Assembly: GCA_039000515.1 (NCBI GenBank)
Contig: JBCFYV010000001.1
Span: 15,601,928-15,665,927 of the forward strand
DNA length: 64,000 bases
Reading direction: 5' to 3'
Source of the DNA: Timema cristinae
Lineage: Eukaryota > Arthropoda > Insecta > Phasmatodea > Timematidae
Each line of letters starts with the position of its first letter. Positions within the stretch are counted from its first letter, which is position 1. The notes below the pieces were generated by a model. It had not been told where the DNA came from, did no database searches, and saw nothing but the letters and a program-made list of their open reading frames with translations. Below are positions 11,457 to 22,518 of this stretch, piece by piece. Both the position numbers and the translations under genes were made by a program.

Positions 11457-11872
11457 AAAAAACCCCTCTGGTTAGAGTAAATATTTAGTGCACCGACCTC
11501 AATTCCTACAATTCCAAAATGAGGACCAATTTCCAAATGCCGTGGTCTTAAACGGTGAATACCTTTACAACTTATACAATACGACCTGACTCATTTCATT
11601 ATAAGTCATTTCATCAAAATGTCCGATGAAAGCACAGATTCATGGATCGAAACAAGTGTCCGCGGATCACAAGTTTGATATGTTCAGGGAAATTCAAACT
11701 TATTTTTGTTCTAACATCTCTATATTTAATTTCTCTTCATCTATGAACCCCAAAAGTTGTCAGCACATATTATATTAACTACATCAAAAATAATGTATTA
11801 GATAATAAGTTTTATATTATAAATATTTATATAACGTTGATCAATTTTACATCAATTTCATTTTTCATTTAT
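11457..11872. other. Unassigned sequence between SINEs
   Basis: No gene seen and no repeat from this window recognised. Confidence 0.4.
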
Positions 11873-12163
11873 TTAAGGTAGTCGACGTGCACTTTCTGAA
11901 CGGAGTAGTTATATCAGTACACGATAATTTCTATGAGTGAGAGTAAAAGGATCTAACAATTTGCCGGTAAAGGTATTTCCACATATCCTTCCAGCGTTCT
12001 TTTACATGCCACATTCGACATGGGGCCAACGGCTTTGCTACCAAGAAAGATCTGCTACGGATTTTCATCACTCAATAAAAATCTGTCGGCCCTGGTTGGG
12101 TTTGAACCCACGAACATCGGATCTTGAGGCTAGAACTTTATCCCAAGACCAGTGAGGTCGAAT
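11873..12163 (-). mobile_element. SINE family C copy
   Basis: The B box appears on + as GTTGGGTTTGAACCCACGAA. The tail side begins AAGGTAGTCGACGTGCACTT. Better preserved than the copy at 3.0 kb. Confidence 0.75.
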
Positions 12164-12209
12164 AATTTACATACAATATGGTAAATAAACGAAAGGAAGA
12201 AAAAACTTT

Positions 12210-12391
12210 TAGCACCGCATCTTACCAAATGTTCAAGTTAAATATATTAATTGAGCTAATGTATTAGGTATGAGAAAGGTTTAGTTTAGAGAAAGTGCAC
12301 CAGAATATGCGTAGTAGACCTAACCGAGATTCAAATTTTGATCTCCCTGTAATTGGCAGTCTACTCTATTACGCAAGTGACGCGTTAGTAT
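12210..12391 (-). mobile_element. SINE family A copy, internally deleted
   Basis: The + strand shows TAGCACCGCATCTTACCAAA (reverse of the tail), a diverged hairpin, a shortened body and the head (AGTCTACTCTATTACGCAAG). The middle of the body is missing. Confidence 0.6.
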
Positions 12392-12815
12392 ATTTGATTA
12401 TATCTTGTTTATTATATATAAGTTTAATATAGACCTACATAATAAATATGTATTATTTAAGACCAGATATTGTCCTAAATATAACAATTTTAAATTTGGC
12501 GTGTCCCCTAAGAAGTATTGCTCACCCTAGGAGCTACAAGTACCCCAGGTTGAGCCCCCACCCCTCCCTTGGACCCTCCGTCTACCACCAAAACGGTTGT
12601 ACCATAAGTTACTTAAATATAGGACTACATTTTATTAAGGGATTACAACATTAGCGTTTCAAATGTGGCCCATTTTTATGATAACAAGATCGTATACGTA
12701 AAATAATAGATTCAGATACATTACAATCTTTAACAAATAAATAGGCCTATCCGAATCAGTGCTCACGTGTTTTAAGACCTCATAGACTCACTAATGAGGT
12801 GAAAATACAGAAATT

Positions 12816-12993
12816 TATTATTATTATTATTAGCACCGCATATTACTACCCGTTCGGGTTATACGCACTTACGCTAATGTGTAATGGTAGGGTGATTGTG
12901 AGATGAAATGGAGGACCTACAGTTTAACGTGGAATCCGAACCACGGTGGAGGCCTGGCATTCCCCACATTCACAAGATGTCTTGTCAGAGGTG
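12816..12993 (-). mobile_element. SINE family B copy, 5' truncated, with 12-bp TSD
   Basis: Flanked by AATACAGAAATT at 12804-12815 and 12994-13005. A (TTA)n block precedes TAGCACCGCATATTACTACC on +, which is the A/T-rich 3' end of the element read in reverse. The copy lacks the tRNA-like head. Confidence 0.85.
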
Positions 12994-13005
12994 AATACAG
13001 AAATT

Positions 13006-13615
13006 AATATGACTTATCCCTAATTGGCGTGGAGAGAGAATGTAAAACTATTTAGGGAAAAAAACTTTCATCAATTATGACCGGTCGGTTTTCCAACCCC
13101 CCATCAACTTCTGCAGACACTAAAAAAACAAAATATGGTTCACGCCAAATAAAAGTCTAAAAATTACAACAGGGCTTTTTTTTCCCCCCCTTAACAACAT
13201 TGTTTGAGTTTTATTAATAGGAAACATGTGTGAAACTGTGACATTAGCTCATTTTCAACAACTTGTTAATAATATTCGTGGAGCTACAGAACTAGTCTTG
13301 AGGGAAAAGGGTTCTTTCTCTAACAAATATAATAACTTGTTGATATTTGAGAACTAGCAGAATGCTTTCCTCTCTACCTTGAGATAAGATGTTTCGTAGT
13401 TTTCTTTCCCCTCTTTCTTACTGACATGACAAAGAGTGTAAGTAAAGGGTGAAAGAGAGTATACGCTTAGAGAGAATATAGAAGTAGTTCCAGAAAATGA
13501 CAAAAGACCATCGTATTTTAAGCCATGTGATTGGAGAGCGATTGATACTTTCTCGCTGACCGAGACTAAGATAATAATAATTTTTTTGCCGGATGCGATC
13601 AACCATTATAAGAAT
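13006..13615. other. Unassigned AT-rich sequence
   Basis: No gene seen. The open frames at 13354-13738 (-) run through simple repeats and carry no domain. Confidence 0.4.
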
Positions 13616-13618
13616 ACC

Positions 13619-13627
13619 TGTGTGTGG

Positions 13628-13662
<35 letters not shown>
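13619..13662 (+). repeat. (TG)n(AG)n compound microsatellite
   Basis: A TG run passes directly into an AG run. Confidence 0.9.
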
Positions 13663-13663
<1 letters not shown>

Positions 13664-13949
13664 CAGAGGAAAGAGGACAAAACAGAAAGACGGACGGGCA
13701 GGACTAGTGATCAGTGTCATATCGAACGAACGCACCAAATCAAAGTTTACTAAAATGTCCTATAGGTCGATTGTAATAAGTCTAGGCCTATTATTCTACT
13801 TGTGAGCCTATGTTACAACTGTAATATGTATATTCTCATAGCAGCCTATTAGCGTTATAAAATATATATATTATTTAAATAGTTTTAAAGAGGAGGGGGA
13901 AATGGAGGGGAAGGGAACGCTCCATACTTTTGAAAAAAAAAAAAAATAT

Positions 13950-14005
13950 TGTAGAAAAAACTTTTTTTTGGCAAAATAATTATACGTTTAGTTTAATTTT
14001 CTACA
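13950..14005 (+). mobile_element. Family P left-arm fragment
   Basis: CTTTTTTTTGGCAAAATAAT followed by GTTTAGTTTAATTTTCTACA matches the outer left arm only. A SINE A fragment follows immediately. Confidence 0.45.
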
Positions 14006-14007
14006 AC

Positions 14008-14222
14008 TCTTGCAATAAACTAGACTGCCGATGATGGAGAAATTGGGGTTCGAATCTCATCGGTTGTACTGAGGTTGGTTTTTACAAAATGGTTTTCCAC
14101 CCTCTACCTCCACGCAAATACGGGTAGCCTTCCTATAAATATAATCGTCTTAATCCCTAAAAATCATTAGCGTAATTAGTACAAAAGCGTATATCCCGAA
14201 CGGGTAGTAAGATGAGGAGCTA
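14008..14222 (+). mobile_element. SINE family A copy, 5' truncated
   Basis: It starts within the head (CTTGCAATAAACTAGACTGC), has the B box GGTTCGAATCTC, and ends in a well-kept tail (ATATCCCGAACGGGTAGTAA). Confidence 0.7.
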
Positions 14223-15165
14223 GAAAAAAGTATAGGCTTTTGTTGAAAGATGACATATGATCACGGGAATCGCATCCGGGGCCTTAAACATAACTGGTTC
14301 GACTCCCGTCAACAGGTCTAGTTGTTTTCAACACACATTTATAATAATATTTTTTAACGGCTGGCATCTGTAACAAATGCTAGTTTCTGTTTATATCAAA
14401 ACATGTTTGTATTTTACAAAATGTTCTTCCTGCATGTAATTACATTCACTTTTGTAATCACCTAAAAAAATAATTCAACACGAGACGGATCAGTGCCAAA
14501 ATACCCACGCAGACCCCCTCTCCCCCCCCCCCCCCCAAATACCCAACCCTTGCACACGCTACAACCAAATGTACATTACGTAAACCCAGTGGCGGCTTTA
14601 AGTCCACTTTCCAAGGCTGGTCGTACCAAGCTCATGGCTCTTCAACTTTTGGAAAATAAATAAATATTAATCTCAAGAGCTTATACGGTGTATATAACAT
14701 TTCAAACACAAATAATGACGTCCATAATACACCTCCCCGCTCTCCCCTTTCACTAACACTCTCCACTCTGTATAAAAATCGAACCAAGCTCGTGTATATA
14801 CACATACACATAGTGACACCCACTTCTACTCACATGATAACAGAGAATTGTTTTTGTTTCCACGTAGAGTGCCCGCATTCGTTCAATTTCCTAAATATTA
14901 TCGTTCGGTTGGCACGAGTTGACGGTAGGTCTAATATTTCTATTGAACTCAAATATTGATTCTGAGTAAGAAGGAGAGGGGGAGAGGAGGTGTTTTCATG
15001 GAATGTTTCCACTGGTGTAAAACATGGCGTAACATTAAATGAACCGTCCGCTACTTTTTTTTACTAACAAATATCGTTAAACTGATTCTTTTCGTTACTT
15101 CAGAGCGACTTTTTTTTAATCGATTTACAAGGACACCCGAATCTATGTTGTGGTGTTTTTTTTTT
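14223..15165. other. Unassigned sequence
   Basis: It contains a 15-base C run at 14522-14536 and one B-box-like motif (GGTTCGACTCCCG at about 14297) that may be a remnant of another tRNA-derived repeat. The frames at 14632-15012 (-) show no domain. Confidence 0.4.
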
Positions 15166-15400
15166 ATCACGGCGTCTTACTACCCATTTGGGTGGTACGC
15201 ATATTTACTAATTACTCTAGTGTATTAGAGATGAGGTAGGTTAAGTTTATATGAAATGTACCCGCATTAGCATGTAAAACCCTTTAAGGAAATCCATCCT
15301 TTGTACACCCAACCGTTATTCGAACCCTGATCTCCCCGTCCATCAGCAGTCCAGCCTATCGAGATAGTTACGCCGTGGATCATGTGACCACCGAAGGGGT
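15166..15400 (-). mobile_element. SINE family A copy
   Basis: The tail on + reads ATCACGGCGTCTTACTACCC. The B box reads ATTCGAACCCTGATCTCCCC. The head ends TGTGACCACCGAAGGGG. Confidence 0.7.
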
Positions 15401-15427
15401 CACACTGATGGAGCCCTACCTTAAGGT

Positions 15428-15808
15428 GGGATGTAGGAGACGCGAGTTAAGGCCAGTATTTTTTTTGCAGTTTTTATGCCAACATTTTGTTGTTGTTGCC
15501 AAAATAAATAAAATATTGCTCGGGTTCAAACATAAGGTTTAATTTGTTTCACATGATGATATCAACAGTTGTTGAATATCTGTCATTAGCATAGCAGCAT
15601 TAGATGAGAAACTTTTTATATGAAGAGAAAAAGTTGTCATTAATTTCCAGAACATCCTCGACAGATATTCAACAACTGTTGATATCAACACGTAAAACAA
15701 ATTAAACTATGTTTATACTGGAGAAATATTTTATTAATTTTGGTCAAAAAAGTTTTGCTATAAAAACAGCTAAAACACTGGGCTTTTCTCGCGTCGCCTA
15801 CATCCCAC
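15428..15808. mobile_element. Family P palindromic MITE
   Basis: A good copy bounded by CTTAAGGTGGGATGTAGGAG at the left and CTACATCCCAC at the right. The centre is in + orientation (AGCATAGCAGCATTAGATG). Confidence 0.75.
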
Positions 15809-16127
15809 AGGAAGCTCCTGTGACTATTGATGAGGGTTTATAAGATCACTTGTATCCCAAGATACTTTTGGCCACGACTATACAAGTATATGATATTGCT
15901 CCAGATCACCTACTCAAGCCATACAGACACACACACATACATACATACATAAAGAGGACAAGGGTAGAAGGGTAGGTGGGGTTCCCTTAACGAGGAAAAT
16001 CAATAATAAAACGACCCGCGGGCCGCTAAATTGTATCGTGGGCCCCAAATCAAATTTCTGGGCAGTCCTCCCTCAACTATGAGTCCGACACAAGAGATAG
16101 TGTCTCTTCTCCACACCCTCCAGCCAA

Positions 16128-16146
16128 ACTACCCCCCCCCCCCCCC
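16128..16146 (+). repeat. Poly-C tract
   Basis: A C run interrupted by a single G near its 3' end; it also gives the Pro run in the 79-codon chance frame there. Confidence 0.8.
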
Positions 16147-16298
16147 GCCCCCTGTCGCTACAACCAACCCTTCCATACCGATATTTCAAGGGGGGGTTGA
16201 GCGTTTCACTAACTTTCCGACCGAGACGCGAGGTAACGATAATCGAGTTAAAGGACATAATTGTTTTTAAAGATACTTTTAAAACAAACGTTATGATT

Positions 16299-16612
16299 CA
16301 GTCTGCCGACATCGATGGTATTGGGGTAAATTGCTCACCTCAGTAGCCGATGTTCGCGGGTTCAAACCCAGCTGGGGTGCACAGATTTTTCTTGAGCGAT
16401 AAAAATCTGTAGCACAACTTTCTTCAGAGGGGAAATAAACCTGTTTCCCATATCGATTGTGGTATGTAAAAGAACCGTAGAAGGTATGTGAAAATACTTT
16501 TCTCGGCAAAATTGTTTGGCACTTTCATTCTCGCTCATAGAAATTCTCGTGAACTGATATAATAAGTCGGTTCAGAACGTGCACGTTAAATAACGCTAAT
16601 AAATAAAATAAA
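16299..16612 (+). mobile_element. SINE family C, reference copy
   Basis: The fullest family C copy. The head has an A-box-like TGGTATTGGGGTAAATTGC and the B box GGGTTCAAACCC. The body includes CTTGAGCGATAAAAATCTGT and TGTGGTATGTAAAAGAACCG. The 3' end is TGATATAATAAGTCGGTTCA, then GAACGTGCACGTTAAATAAC, then AATAAATAAAATAAAA. Pol III promoter boxes plus an A-rich 3' end make a tRNA-derived SINE the best reading. Confidence 0.8.
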
Positions 16613-16619
16613 AAATTAT

Positions 16620-17310
16620 TAGGTCATAAATAGCATGGAATGAGGAGGATGGTTTTTAAATGAAACACACCAGCATTCAACTGGTAAGAGTATAAAAATC
16701 AACTAATTGTTGAAGCCACCCTCAACGCACCCGGTCAACCTTCCTGTTCTGGAAAATCCAGACAAAAGTAGCCAGCCATACAGTTAGTTACCTCTGCGAT
16801 GATATCCAGTGTAGTTACACGGTGTTTGGCTCTGGTTGGCGGGAATAGAACCGCAAGAGCAATCCCAACCTTTTAGGGATAATGATCCCGCAGGATATGT
16901 AGGGTTTTCCAGCGCAACATCACAGTCATTTGTTCATTCCGTTTGTCCGGTCAAGGCATGGCTCAAGGTGGGGGGGTTTGAAGTTACCCCCTTACTTCCA
17001 ACAAATCTCCCTAGGGCTGAGAAACACCAGTTTCATCGCAAAAACAAACTAAGTACCTCTAGACACGTTATTGGTAAGCACTTGTCTACGCGGAGAGAGG
17101 TGTATTGTGATTATAACTACAAATACGAGATTTTGATAAATGACGCCCTGAAATAGAAAAATTTGTTTTTACGGGCCGTATGTTTGTATCTCGGTCTAGA
17201 GCAGAGGCCATTTTACCTATCAAAATTAAAAAAAACTAGCTAAATAACTTTTTAATAAGGTTCCTCAGAGATTTAAAAAAAATCATCCCTCTTAAAATTA
17301 AAGATAGTTT
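16620..17310. other. Unassigned sequence
   Basis: Moderately complex single-copy DNA. The 106-codon frame at 16836-17156 (+) shows no recognisable domain and uses a non-ATG first codon. I see no gene. Confidence 0.4.
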
Positions 17311-17326
17311 ACTTAAGAACGAAAAC

Positions 17327-17584
17327 CCGCCTCGGTGGCGTAGTTGGCTAACGCGCTAGTCATGTTGAGCTCGACTGCTGAGGACGGGGAGATCGAGGTT
17401 CGAACCTCAGTCGGGTGAACTGGGGGTGTTTTTTCCTAAATGCTTTACCAATCTACCTACACGCAAATGCGGGTTCACTTCCTCTAATTCAATCTTCCCC
17501 ATTTCCTAATCCATTAGCGTAATTAGTACTTAAAGCGTATAGCCCGAACGGGTAGTAAGATGCGGTGCTAAATAATAAAATAAA
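17327..17584 (+). mobile_element. SINE family A, reference copy (A1 subtype) with 16-bp TSD
   Basis: Flanked by a perfect 16-bp duplication, ACTTAAGAACGAAAAC, at 17311-17326 and 17585-17600. The head runs GCCTCGGTGGCGTAGTTGGC then TAACGCGCTAG, with B box GAGGTTCGAACCTC. The body includes TCGGGTGAACTGGGGGTG and CACGCAAATGCGGGTTCACT. The tail reads AGCCCGAACGGGTAGTAAGA then TGCGGTGCTAAATAATAA. The perfect TSD shows recent target-primed insertion. Confidence 0.95.
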
Positions 17585-17600
17585 ACTTAAGAACGAAAAC

Positions 17601-18358
17601 AAAAAAAGCAATTTTCTCGAAATCGGCTTTAACGATTTTAATGAAAATTAGTATCTATGCGTTGTATAACATTATATACAAAATGGTGAATTTCATTTTC
17701 CCGGGAAAATGACTTAGAGAGGTCCTTACATACACTGGTGTCTACAATTTATTCATCTCCGCGCAACTATCAAAGCTATTAAATAAATTATCGTTGCAAA
17801 GATTCTAGGATTATTAGAATGAAAAACTGTAGTTTGAAACATATTTTTTATAAAATCAATATAAAAAATTATTTTTAATGGAGGTTTAGAAAATGAGTGA
17901 GATGATTGCTATTCTCTTTGGTGAACAGAGATTTTCCTCTTTTTTTTTCTCTCTCTCAGTGTTTCTCTAACAATGTGTATTATTTCATGTACTCTCTTTG
18001 ATGAAATGCGAGGCTATCTTTTCCATTATATTTCTGCAATAATGTAAATTATTCATTTCACTTAAATAAATTAGTTATAACTACGTAAGTATAATTGATT
18101 TAAAGGAGCGACAAATCTGTTAGGTGCCCAGTTCAACTTATTTTTATGCTATTGGGGAAGTTATTTTTCCACTTTCAACCTAAGTAAATGTGAGTACATC
18201 TATTCTCAATTCCACCTTCTCTATACACATGCCATTTATTTAAATACGGAAACAGTAGAGATGGGTAGGACTTACTTTAATTTTTACAGGAAGGACATTA
18301 CAGATATTACAAACATATTTATTTTCTACAGCCAAACCTACTATTGTTATTATTTGAG
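17601..18358. other. AT-rich single-copy DNA
   Basis: No gene or known repeat seen. Confidence 0.45.
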
Positions 18359-18359
18359 G

Positions 18360-18828
18360 TTAACGAGCACGTTCCTAACCGACTGATTTAATATTATTAT
18401 ATATATTATTATTATTATTATTATACCCACGTCTTACTACCCGTTCGGATTATATGCCCTTACGCTAATGTGTAATGGTAGGGTGATTGTGATATGAAAT
18501 GAAGGACCTACAGTTTAACGTGGAATCCGAACCACGGTGGAGGCCTGGCATTCCCCACAAACTGATTATATCAGCACACGAGAATTTCTCTGAGCGATAG
18601 TGGAAGAGTCTATCAAATTCGCGAAAAAAGAAAATTTCACACAACTTCCCGGTTTCTTTTACATGCCACAATCTACATGGGACTTGTGGCTTTAGTACCC
18701 CATCCAAAGGAAGTTGTGCTACGGATTGTTATCGCTCAAGAAAAATATGTCGACCCCGGCTGGATTAGAACCCACAAACATCGGGTCTTGAAAGGAGCAA
18801 TTTACTTCAAGACCACCGAGTTCAACCC
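18360..18828 (-). mobile_element. SINE family C copy, split by a SINE B insertion
   Basis: The left piece (18360-18390; GAGCACGTTCCTAACCGACT) and the right piece (18561-18828; TATCAGCACACGAGAATTTC onward, with GGCTGGATTAGAACCCAC as a damaged B box) join in register. They show one family C element interrupted by family B. Confidence 0.8.
18391..18560 (-). mobile_element. SINE family B, 5' truncated, nested in SINE C
   Basis: A (TTA)n block, then the family B tail in reverse, ending at GGCATTCCCCACA. Flanking ACTGATT-TA (18382-18390) and ACTGATTATA (18561-18570) are the target duplication, made from family C sequence. Confidence 0.8.
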
Positions 18829-18919
18829 TAAATTGGTAGAATTGTAATAAATTATTAGTATTATTTTATAAATATGTTAAGTTACTAATATTATCTATAA
18901 AAAAGTGGCACTTAAATAC

Positions 18920-18960
18920 TACATGACTTGACGTATGAATATATAAAAATTGTTTTAGTT
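18920..18960 (+). repeat. Repeat E terminus
   Basis: ACATGACTTGACGTATGAAT, then ATATAAAAAT. One of five dispersed copies of this motif in the window. Confidence 0.55.
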
Positions 18961-19027
18961 AGTGTTTCAACACTGTCAAAAATGTTCCTTCTTAACTAAA
19001 TCGGACTGTAGGTAGGCTAAGACTAAC

Positions 19028-19275
19028 TTATTCAGCCACATCAGTGGTGATCACGCACTCCAAGGCGTCAGACTCACAAGAGACTGGACCGATAGGGTAA
19101 GGGAGGTAAGAGGTTTGAGTCTTTGCTAGGCATACTGGAGATAATTTAATGCTTGTCTTGTGATTTATCACTTCATTGTCCACATTCACTCACAACTTTA
19201 GTGTGGGTTCATTTCCTATAAATCGACCTTTCTCATCCTTGTCCCTTAGGATAATCGTTTAATAACCATGGTGAT
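19028..19275 (+). mobile_element. Degraded SINE family A-like copy
   Basis: The head (CAGTGGTGATCACGCACTCC) and part of the body (GTGTGGGTTCATTTCCTATA) resemble family A. The tail is lost. Confidence 0.45.
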
Positions 19276-19610
19276 AAATTAAATGTATACATATTTTTTT
19301 TTAAATTTCCACTTTAATCTAATCTCCCGCCCATAACAACCATACCTAGCGAAAGTGTATTTCATTCTTACATTTGGGATGTTTTCCTGTGCTTAGCAAA
19401 TGTTGGTATCACTGCATTCAGAAAGAAAAGAGGAGGATAAATAAATGATGAAGTTATAATTTGAAACGTTTCCAGGGGATTAACTTGAGATCATGTGACT
19501 TGTAACAGGATCGGCCATCTTGAAAATGTAACCTTTGAATAAGTCGTTTGATATTTGGAAAATAGGACTTACTTAACTGAGAGCTTAAACTCAAGCTCAT
19601 CTTAAGGTGT

Positions 19611-19737
19611 GATATAATGGAATAAGAGTTTATGTAATGTACGTATTTTTTAAAGATTTTAATAGCAAAACCCCATTTTTTTTGACAAAATAATAAAATA
19701 TTACTTCAGTAGAAACATTTAGTTTAATTTTCCGCAA
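19611..19737 (+). mobile_element. Family P single left arm
   Basis: It begins CTTAAGGTGTGATATAATGG and runs to GTTTAATTTTCCGCAAAGG, then stops. No centre or right arm is present and a SINE A follows at once. Confidence 0.65.
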
Positions 19738-19741
19738 AGGG

Positions 19742-19991
19742 TACCTGATTCAATGGTGGAATGGTCTAAGGTGTCACTCTCGTAGTAGATTGGCTTGCTG
19801 ATGACGAGGAGATCGAGGTTCGAATCTCGGTCGGGTGAACTGGGGGTGGTTTTTCCTAAATAGTTTTCCACTCTCCCTCCACGCTAATGCGGGTTCACTT
19901 CCTCTAAAAGTCAACCTTCCCAATTCCTAATCCATTAGCGTAATTAGTACTTAAGCGTATAACCCGAACGGGTAGTAAGAGGCGGTGCTAA
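19742..19991 (+). mobile_element. SINE family A copy
   Basis: The head reads CAATGGTGGAATGGTCTAAG, with B box GAGGTTCGAATCTCGGTCGG and an intact tail (TATAACCCGAACGGGTAGTA, GGCGGTGCTA), followed by an A run. Confidence 0.85.
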
Positions 19992-19999
19992 AAAAAAAA

Positions 20000-20400
20000 A
20001 TTATAGTCTATCTTTAAAACTCGCAGAGTAAAACGTAAATTCATTAACATGTGAAATCCTATCTTGACCGGCCGTGACGTCACAGGTAGGCAACGTCCTT
20101 AACAAATGGTAACAAACATCAGTAGAACTATTTTGTTGAGTAAAAATTTAAAGTAATCATGTGAACTGTTCTCTACAACACTGGAACTAGAATAAAACAG
20201 AAACAGCAATAGCAGCTGATTGGAAGTTTTGGTTCCAATTCCATCTAAACAATTGAGGCTTATCAATATTGTCACATTTAGGTAACAAAACAACTCAAAA
20301 TATCATTAATAAAATATTCCTACTCAAAGTAAAAATGTGACTGTGTGAACCTATTTTAGCGTATAATTGAGAAAAATCATAGGGACTACTCTAATAATTT
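20000..20400. other. Unassigned sequence
   Basis: No gene or recognised repeat. Confidence 0.4.
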
Positions 20401-20402
20401 GT

Positions 20403-20571
20403 CCTGCCTTTGTACAGAGGGTGATTTTTTCCTAGATGGTTTCTCACTCTCCTTCCATACAAATGGGGGTAGATCACCTCTAAAATGCTTTCTTCCTCAT
20501 CCCTACCCCATTAGAGTAATTATCATAATATTTGGGTTTAACCTTTACAGGTAGAGTAAGATGCTGTGATA
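20403..20571 (+). mobile_element. SINE family A body/tail fragment
   Basis: It starts in the body (CAGAGGGTGATTTTTTCC), passes CACTCTCCTTCCATACAAAT and ends AGTAAGATGCTGTGATAAA. Confidence 0.55.
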
Positions 20572-20612
20572 AAAATAAAAATCTGCACAACTAGAATTAG
20601 CTTCTTCATTAA

Positions 20613-20660
20613 CTAAATAGCAAAGCGTATAACCCGAATGGGTATCAAAACGCGGTGTTT
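20613..20660 (+). mobile_element. SINE family A tail remnant used as an insertion target
   Basis: GCGTATAACCCGAATGGGTA, then TCAAAACGCGGTGTTTTA. The next SINE A (minus strand) lies in this tail. Confidence 0.6.
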
Positions 20661-20932
20661 TATTATTATTATTTTTATTATTATTTAGCACCGCATCTTA
20701 CAACCCGTTTGGGTTATACGCTTCAAGTACTAATTACACTAATGGATTAGGAATTGGGAAGGTTGAATTAGAGGAAGTGAACCCGCATTTGGTGGAGGGG
20801 GAGTGGAAAACTATTTAGGAACACCCCCCCCCCCCCAGTTCACCCGACCGAGATTCGAACCTCGAACTCCCCGTCCTCAGTAGTCGAGCTCAACACGACT
20901 AGCGCGTTAGCCAACTACGCCACCGAGGCGGG
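20661..20932 (-). mobile_element. SINE family A (A1 subtype) nested in another SINE A tail
   Basis: Full-length on minus, with a C run at 20826-20839 in the body. It is flanked by ACGCGGTGTT (about 20650) and ACACGGTGTT (about 20937), which fit an imperfect target duplication of tail sequence. The head reads ACGCCACCGAGGCGGG on +. Confidence 0.8.
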
Positions 20933-20944
20933 TAAGACACGGTG

Positions 20945-21525
20945 TTAAAATAAAATAAAAATAAACTAGATAGCAGGACACCCTGTATTAAATTGGTAAA
21001 TATTTCAGTTAGAACCAATAGGAAATGAACTTGGGCTCCTTAGATTGGTGTTCGATAGCTCGTAGGTCTACTAATTAACAGGGCCCGTATTTTACTGTCC
21101 TTGAAATAATAAAAAAATGACCTTTAAAATTATAAAAATATCTAAAATAATGAATGAAGATTAAAAATCAAATCAAACCATTTTTTAAAAAAATCTTAAC
21201 TATACAGTGCCTTATTTTGGAACTGGAACATCAGATACAAAGCAAGAACAACAAGTGAAAATAGAGCGTCAAATGGGTCACATTATAAGTTCAGTAAATG
21301 TTTTATAGTGGATATGTACCGGTTTGTTTATTTTAAAACGCACTTGTTAACGAACCAGGCCGGATAATTGAAGACCAGATGGCCGTGACTATAGGTACTT
21401 GATGTATCCACGAGTTTAGAAGACTCGAAGTTCGAATTTTAATGACGATTCAACTGAAAACTGTCTTAGACATTAAGACCACCTAAGCGAGTAGGAAAAT
21501 CAAGTACAAAGCTTTCAGTTTTCAT
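20945..21525. other. Unassigned AT-rich sequence
   Basis: No gene or recognised repeat. Confidence 0.4.
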
Positions 21526-21529
21526 TGAT

Positions 21530-21752
21530 TTTAGGTATTTATCATGCACTATTTGAAACGACTGGTTATTTCAGTACAAGACTTATAAACTAACTTAAGA
21601 ACAGACACAACATCCAGACCTCCAGCCAATGATTATTCACTGTGAAAGAGGAAACACATATTTCACCAATTTTGTGTTTTATGCCAGGAATCGAACCCGA
21701 AACCTTTATCTCAGTATATAAACGCGCTACTGAGCCAGCTAAGATGTCGGAC
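21530..21752 (-). mobile_element. SINE family D copy
   Basis: On minus, the tRNA-like head is followed by the B box GGTTTCGGGTTCGATTCC (seen on + as GGAATCGAACCCGAAACC) and a body ending in AGTTTATAAGTCTTGTACTG, then a tail GTGCATGATAAATACC resembling that of family C. Confidence 0.65.
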
Positions 21753-21759
21753 CAAACAA

Positions 21760-22340
21760 AGTTAGGTAGGCACAAAGATCCTTGAGTCTAGGCAAGCTGT
21801 AACTGGGTACAGTAAGATTCGCTGTTGCATGCATGAAAATTAAAACGTAGGAAACCCATTTTTTGGATGCAACGTAACCCCGTTCAAATAGATGTATTAC
21901 CCAGGAACTATTTATTATGAATGAAGAAGGGAGGTATTGTACTTTCACTTTGGTGTTGAGCTACCGAATGTAACGTCGTAAAAAAATCCATAAAAGAAAA
22001 GGAACCTAAAGAAAATTCGTAAATGGGAGTTTTTATTGATGGCGTGAATGTTATGGCCTCATTTATTTCAGTCGTGGTAAAAAAAAATCACCTTTAACCT
22101 CCCTCCCTTCCTCTTTCACACTTTCAGACAAGGGGTAGTGAGTGAGTGAGTGAGTGACTAAACCCTCTCCAACAAATTCGATCAACGAATTTGAAAAAAA
22201 AAAGAAAAAAAAAGAGGAATGGGTTTGGAACTAATTGTCAATAGATCACTAAATGTATTAGTTAAACCAACCTCAAGTATGGGACATGTTCACAAAAAGA
22301 ACAAATTATTTGGAGCCAAAGTTTTATTATTAAAACAAAT
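21760..22340. other. Unassigned sequence
   Basis: It includes a short GTGA repeat (about 22138-22156). No gene seen. Confidence 0.4.
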
Positions 22341-22344
22341 TGAG

Positions 22345-22490
22345 GGGTTTGCCGGCTATAAGGATGTTGGGGCTCGAACTCTGGTCAGGTGTGCTGAGGG
22401 TGTTTTCCTAAATTGTTTTATCCTCTCCCTTCACACAAATGCCGGTACATTTCTTCCGAACTCTACATTACCTATTCCTACGTTTATATA
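22345..22490 (+). mobile_element. SINE family A body fragment
   Basis: GGGGCTCGAACTCTGGTCAG, then CACACAAATGCCGGTACATT. Head and tail are missing. Confidence 0.45.
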
Positions 22491-22518
22491 AGCAAACTGG
22501 ATGCTTACAGACTATCGT

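Noticed and set aside
13170..13360. Possible extra family P copy (TTTTCAACAACTTGTTAATA)
   Set aside because: Only short ACAACTTGTT-type motifs match; the arms and centre of family P are not present.
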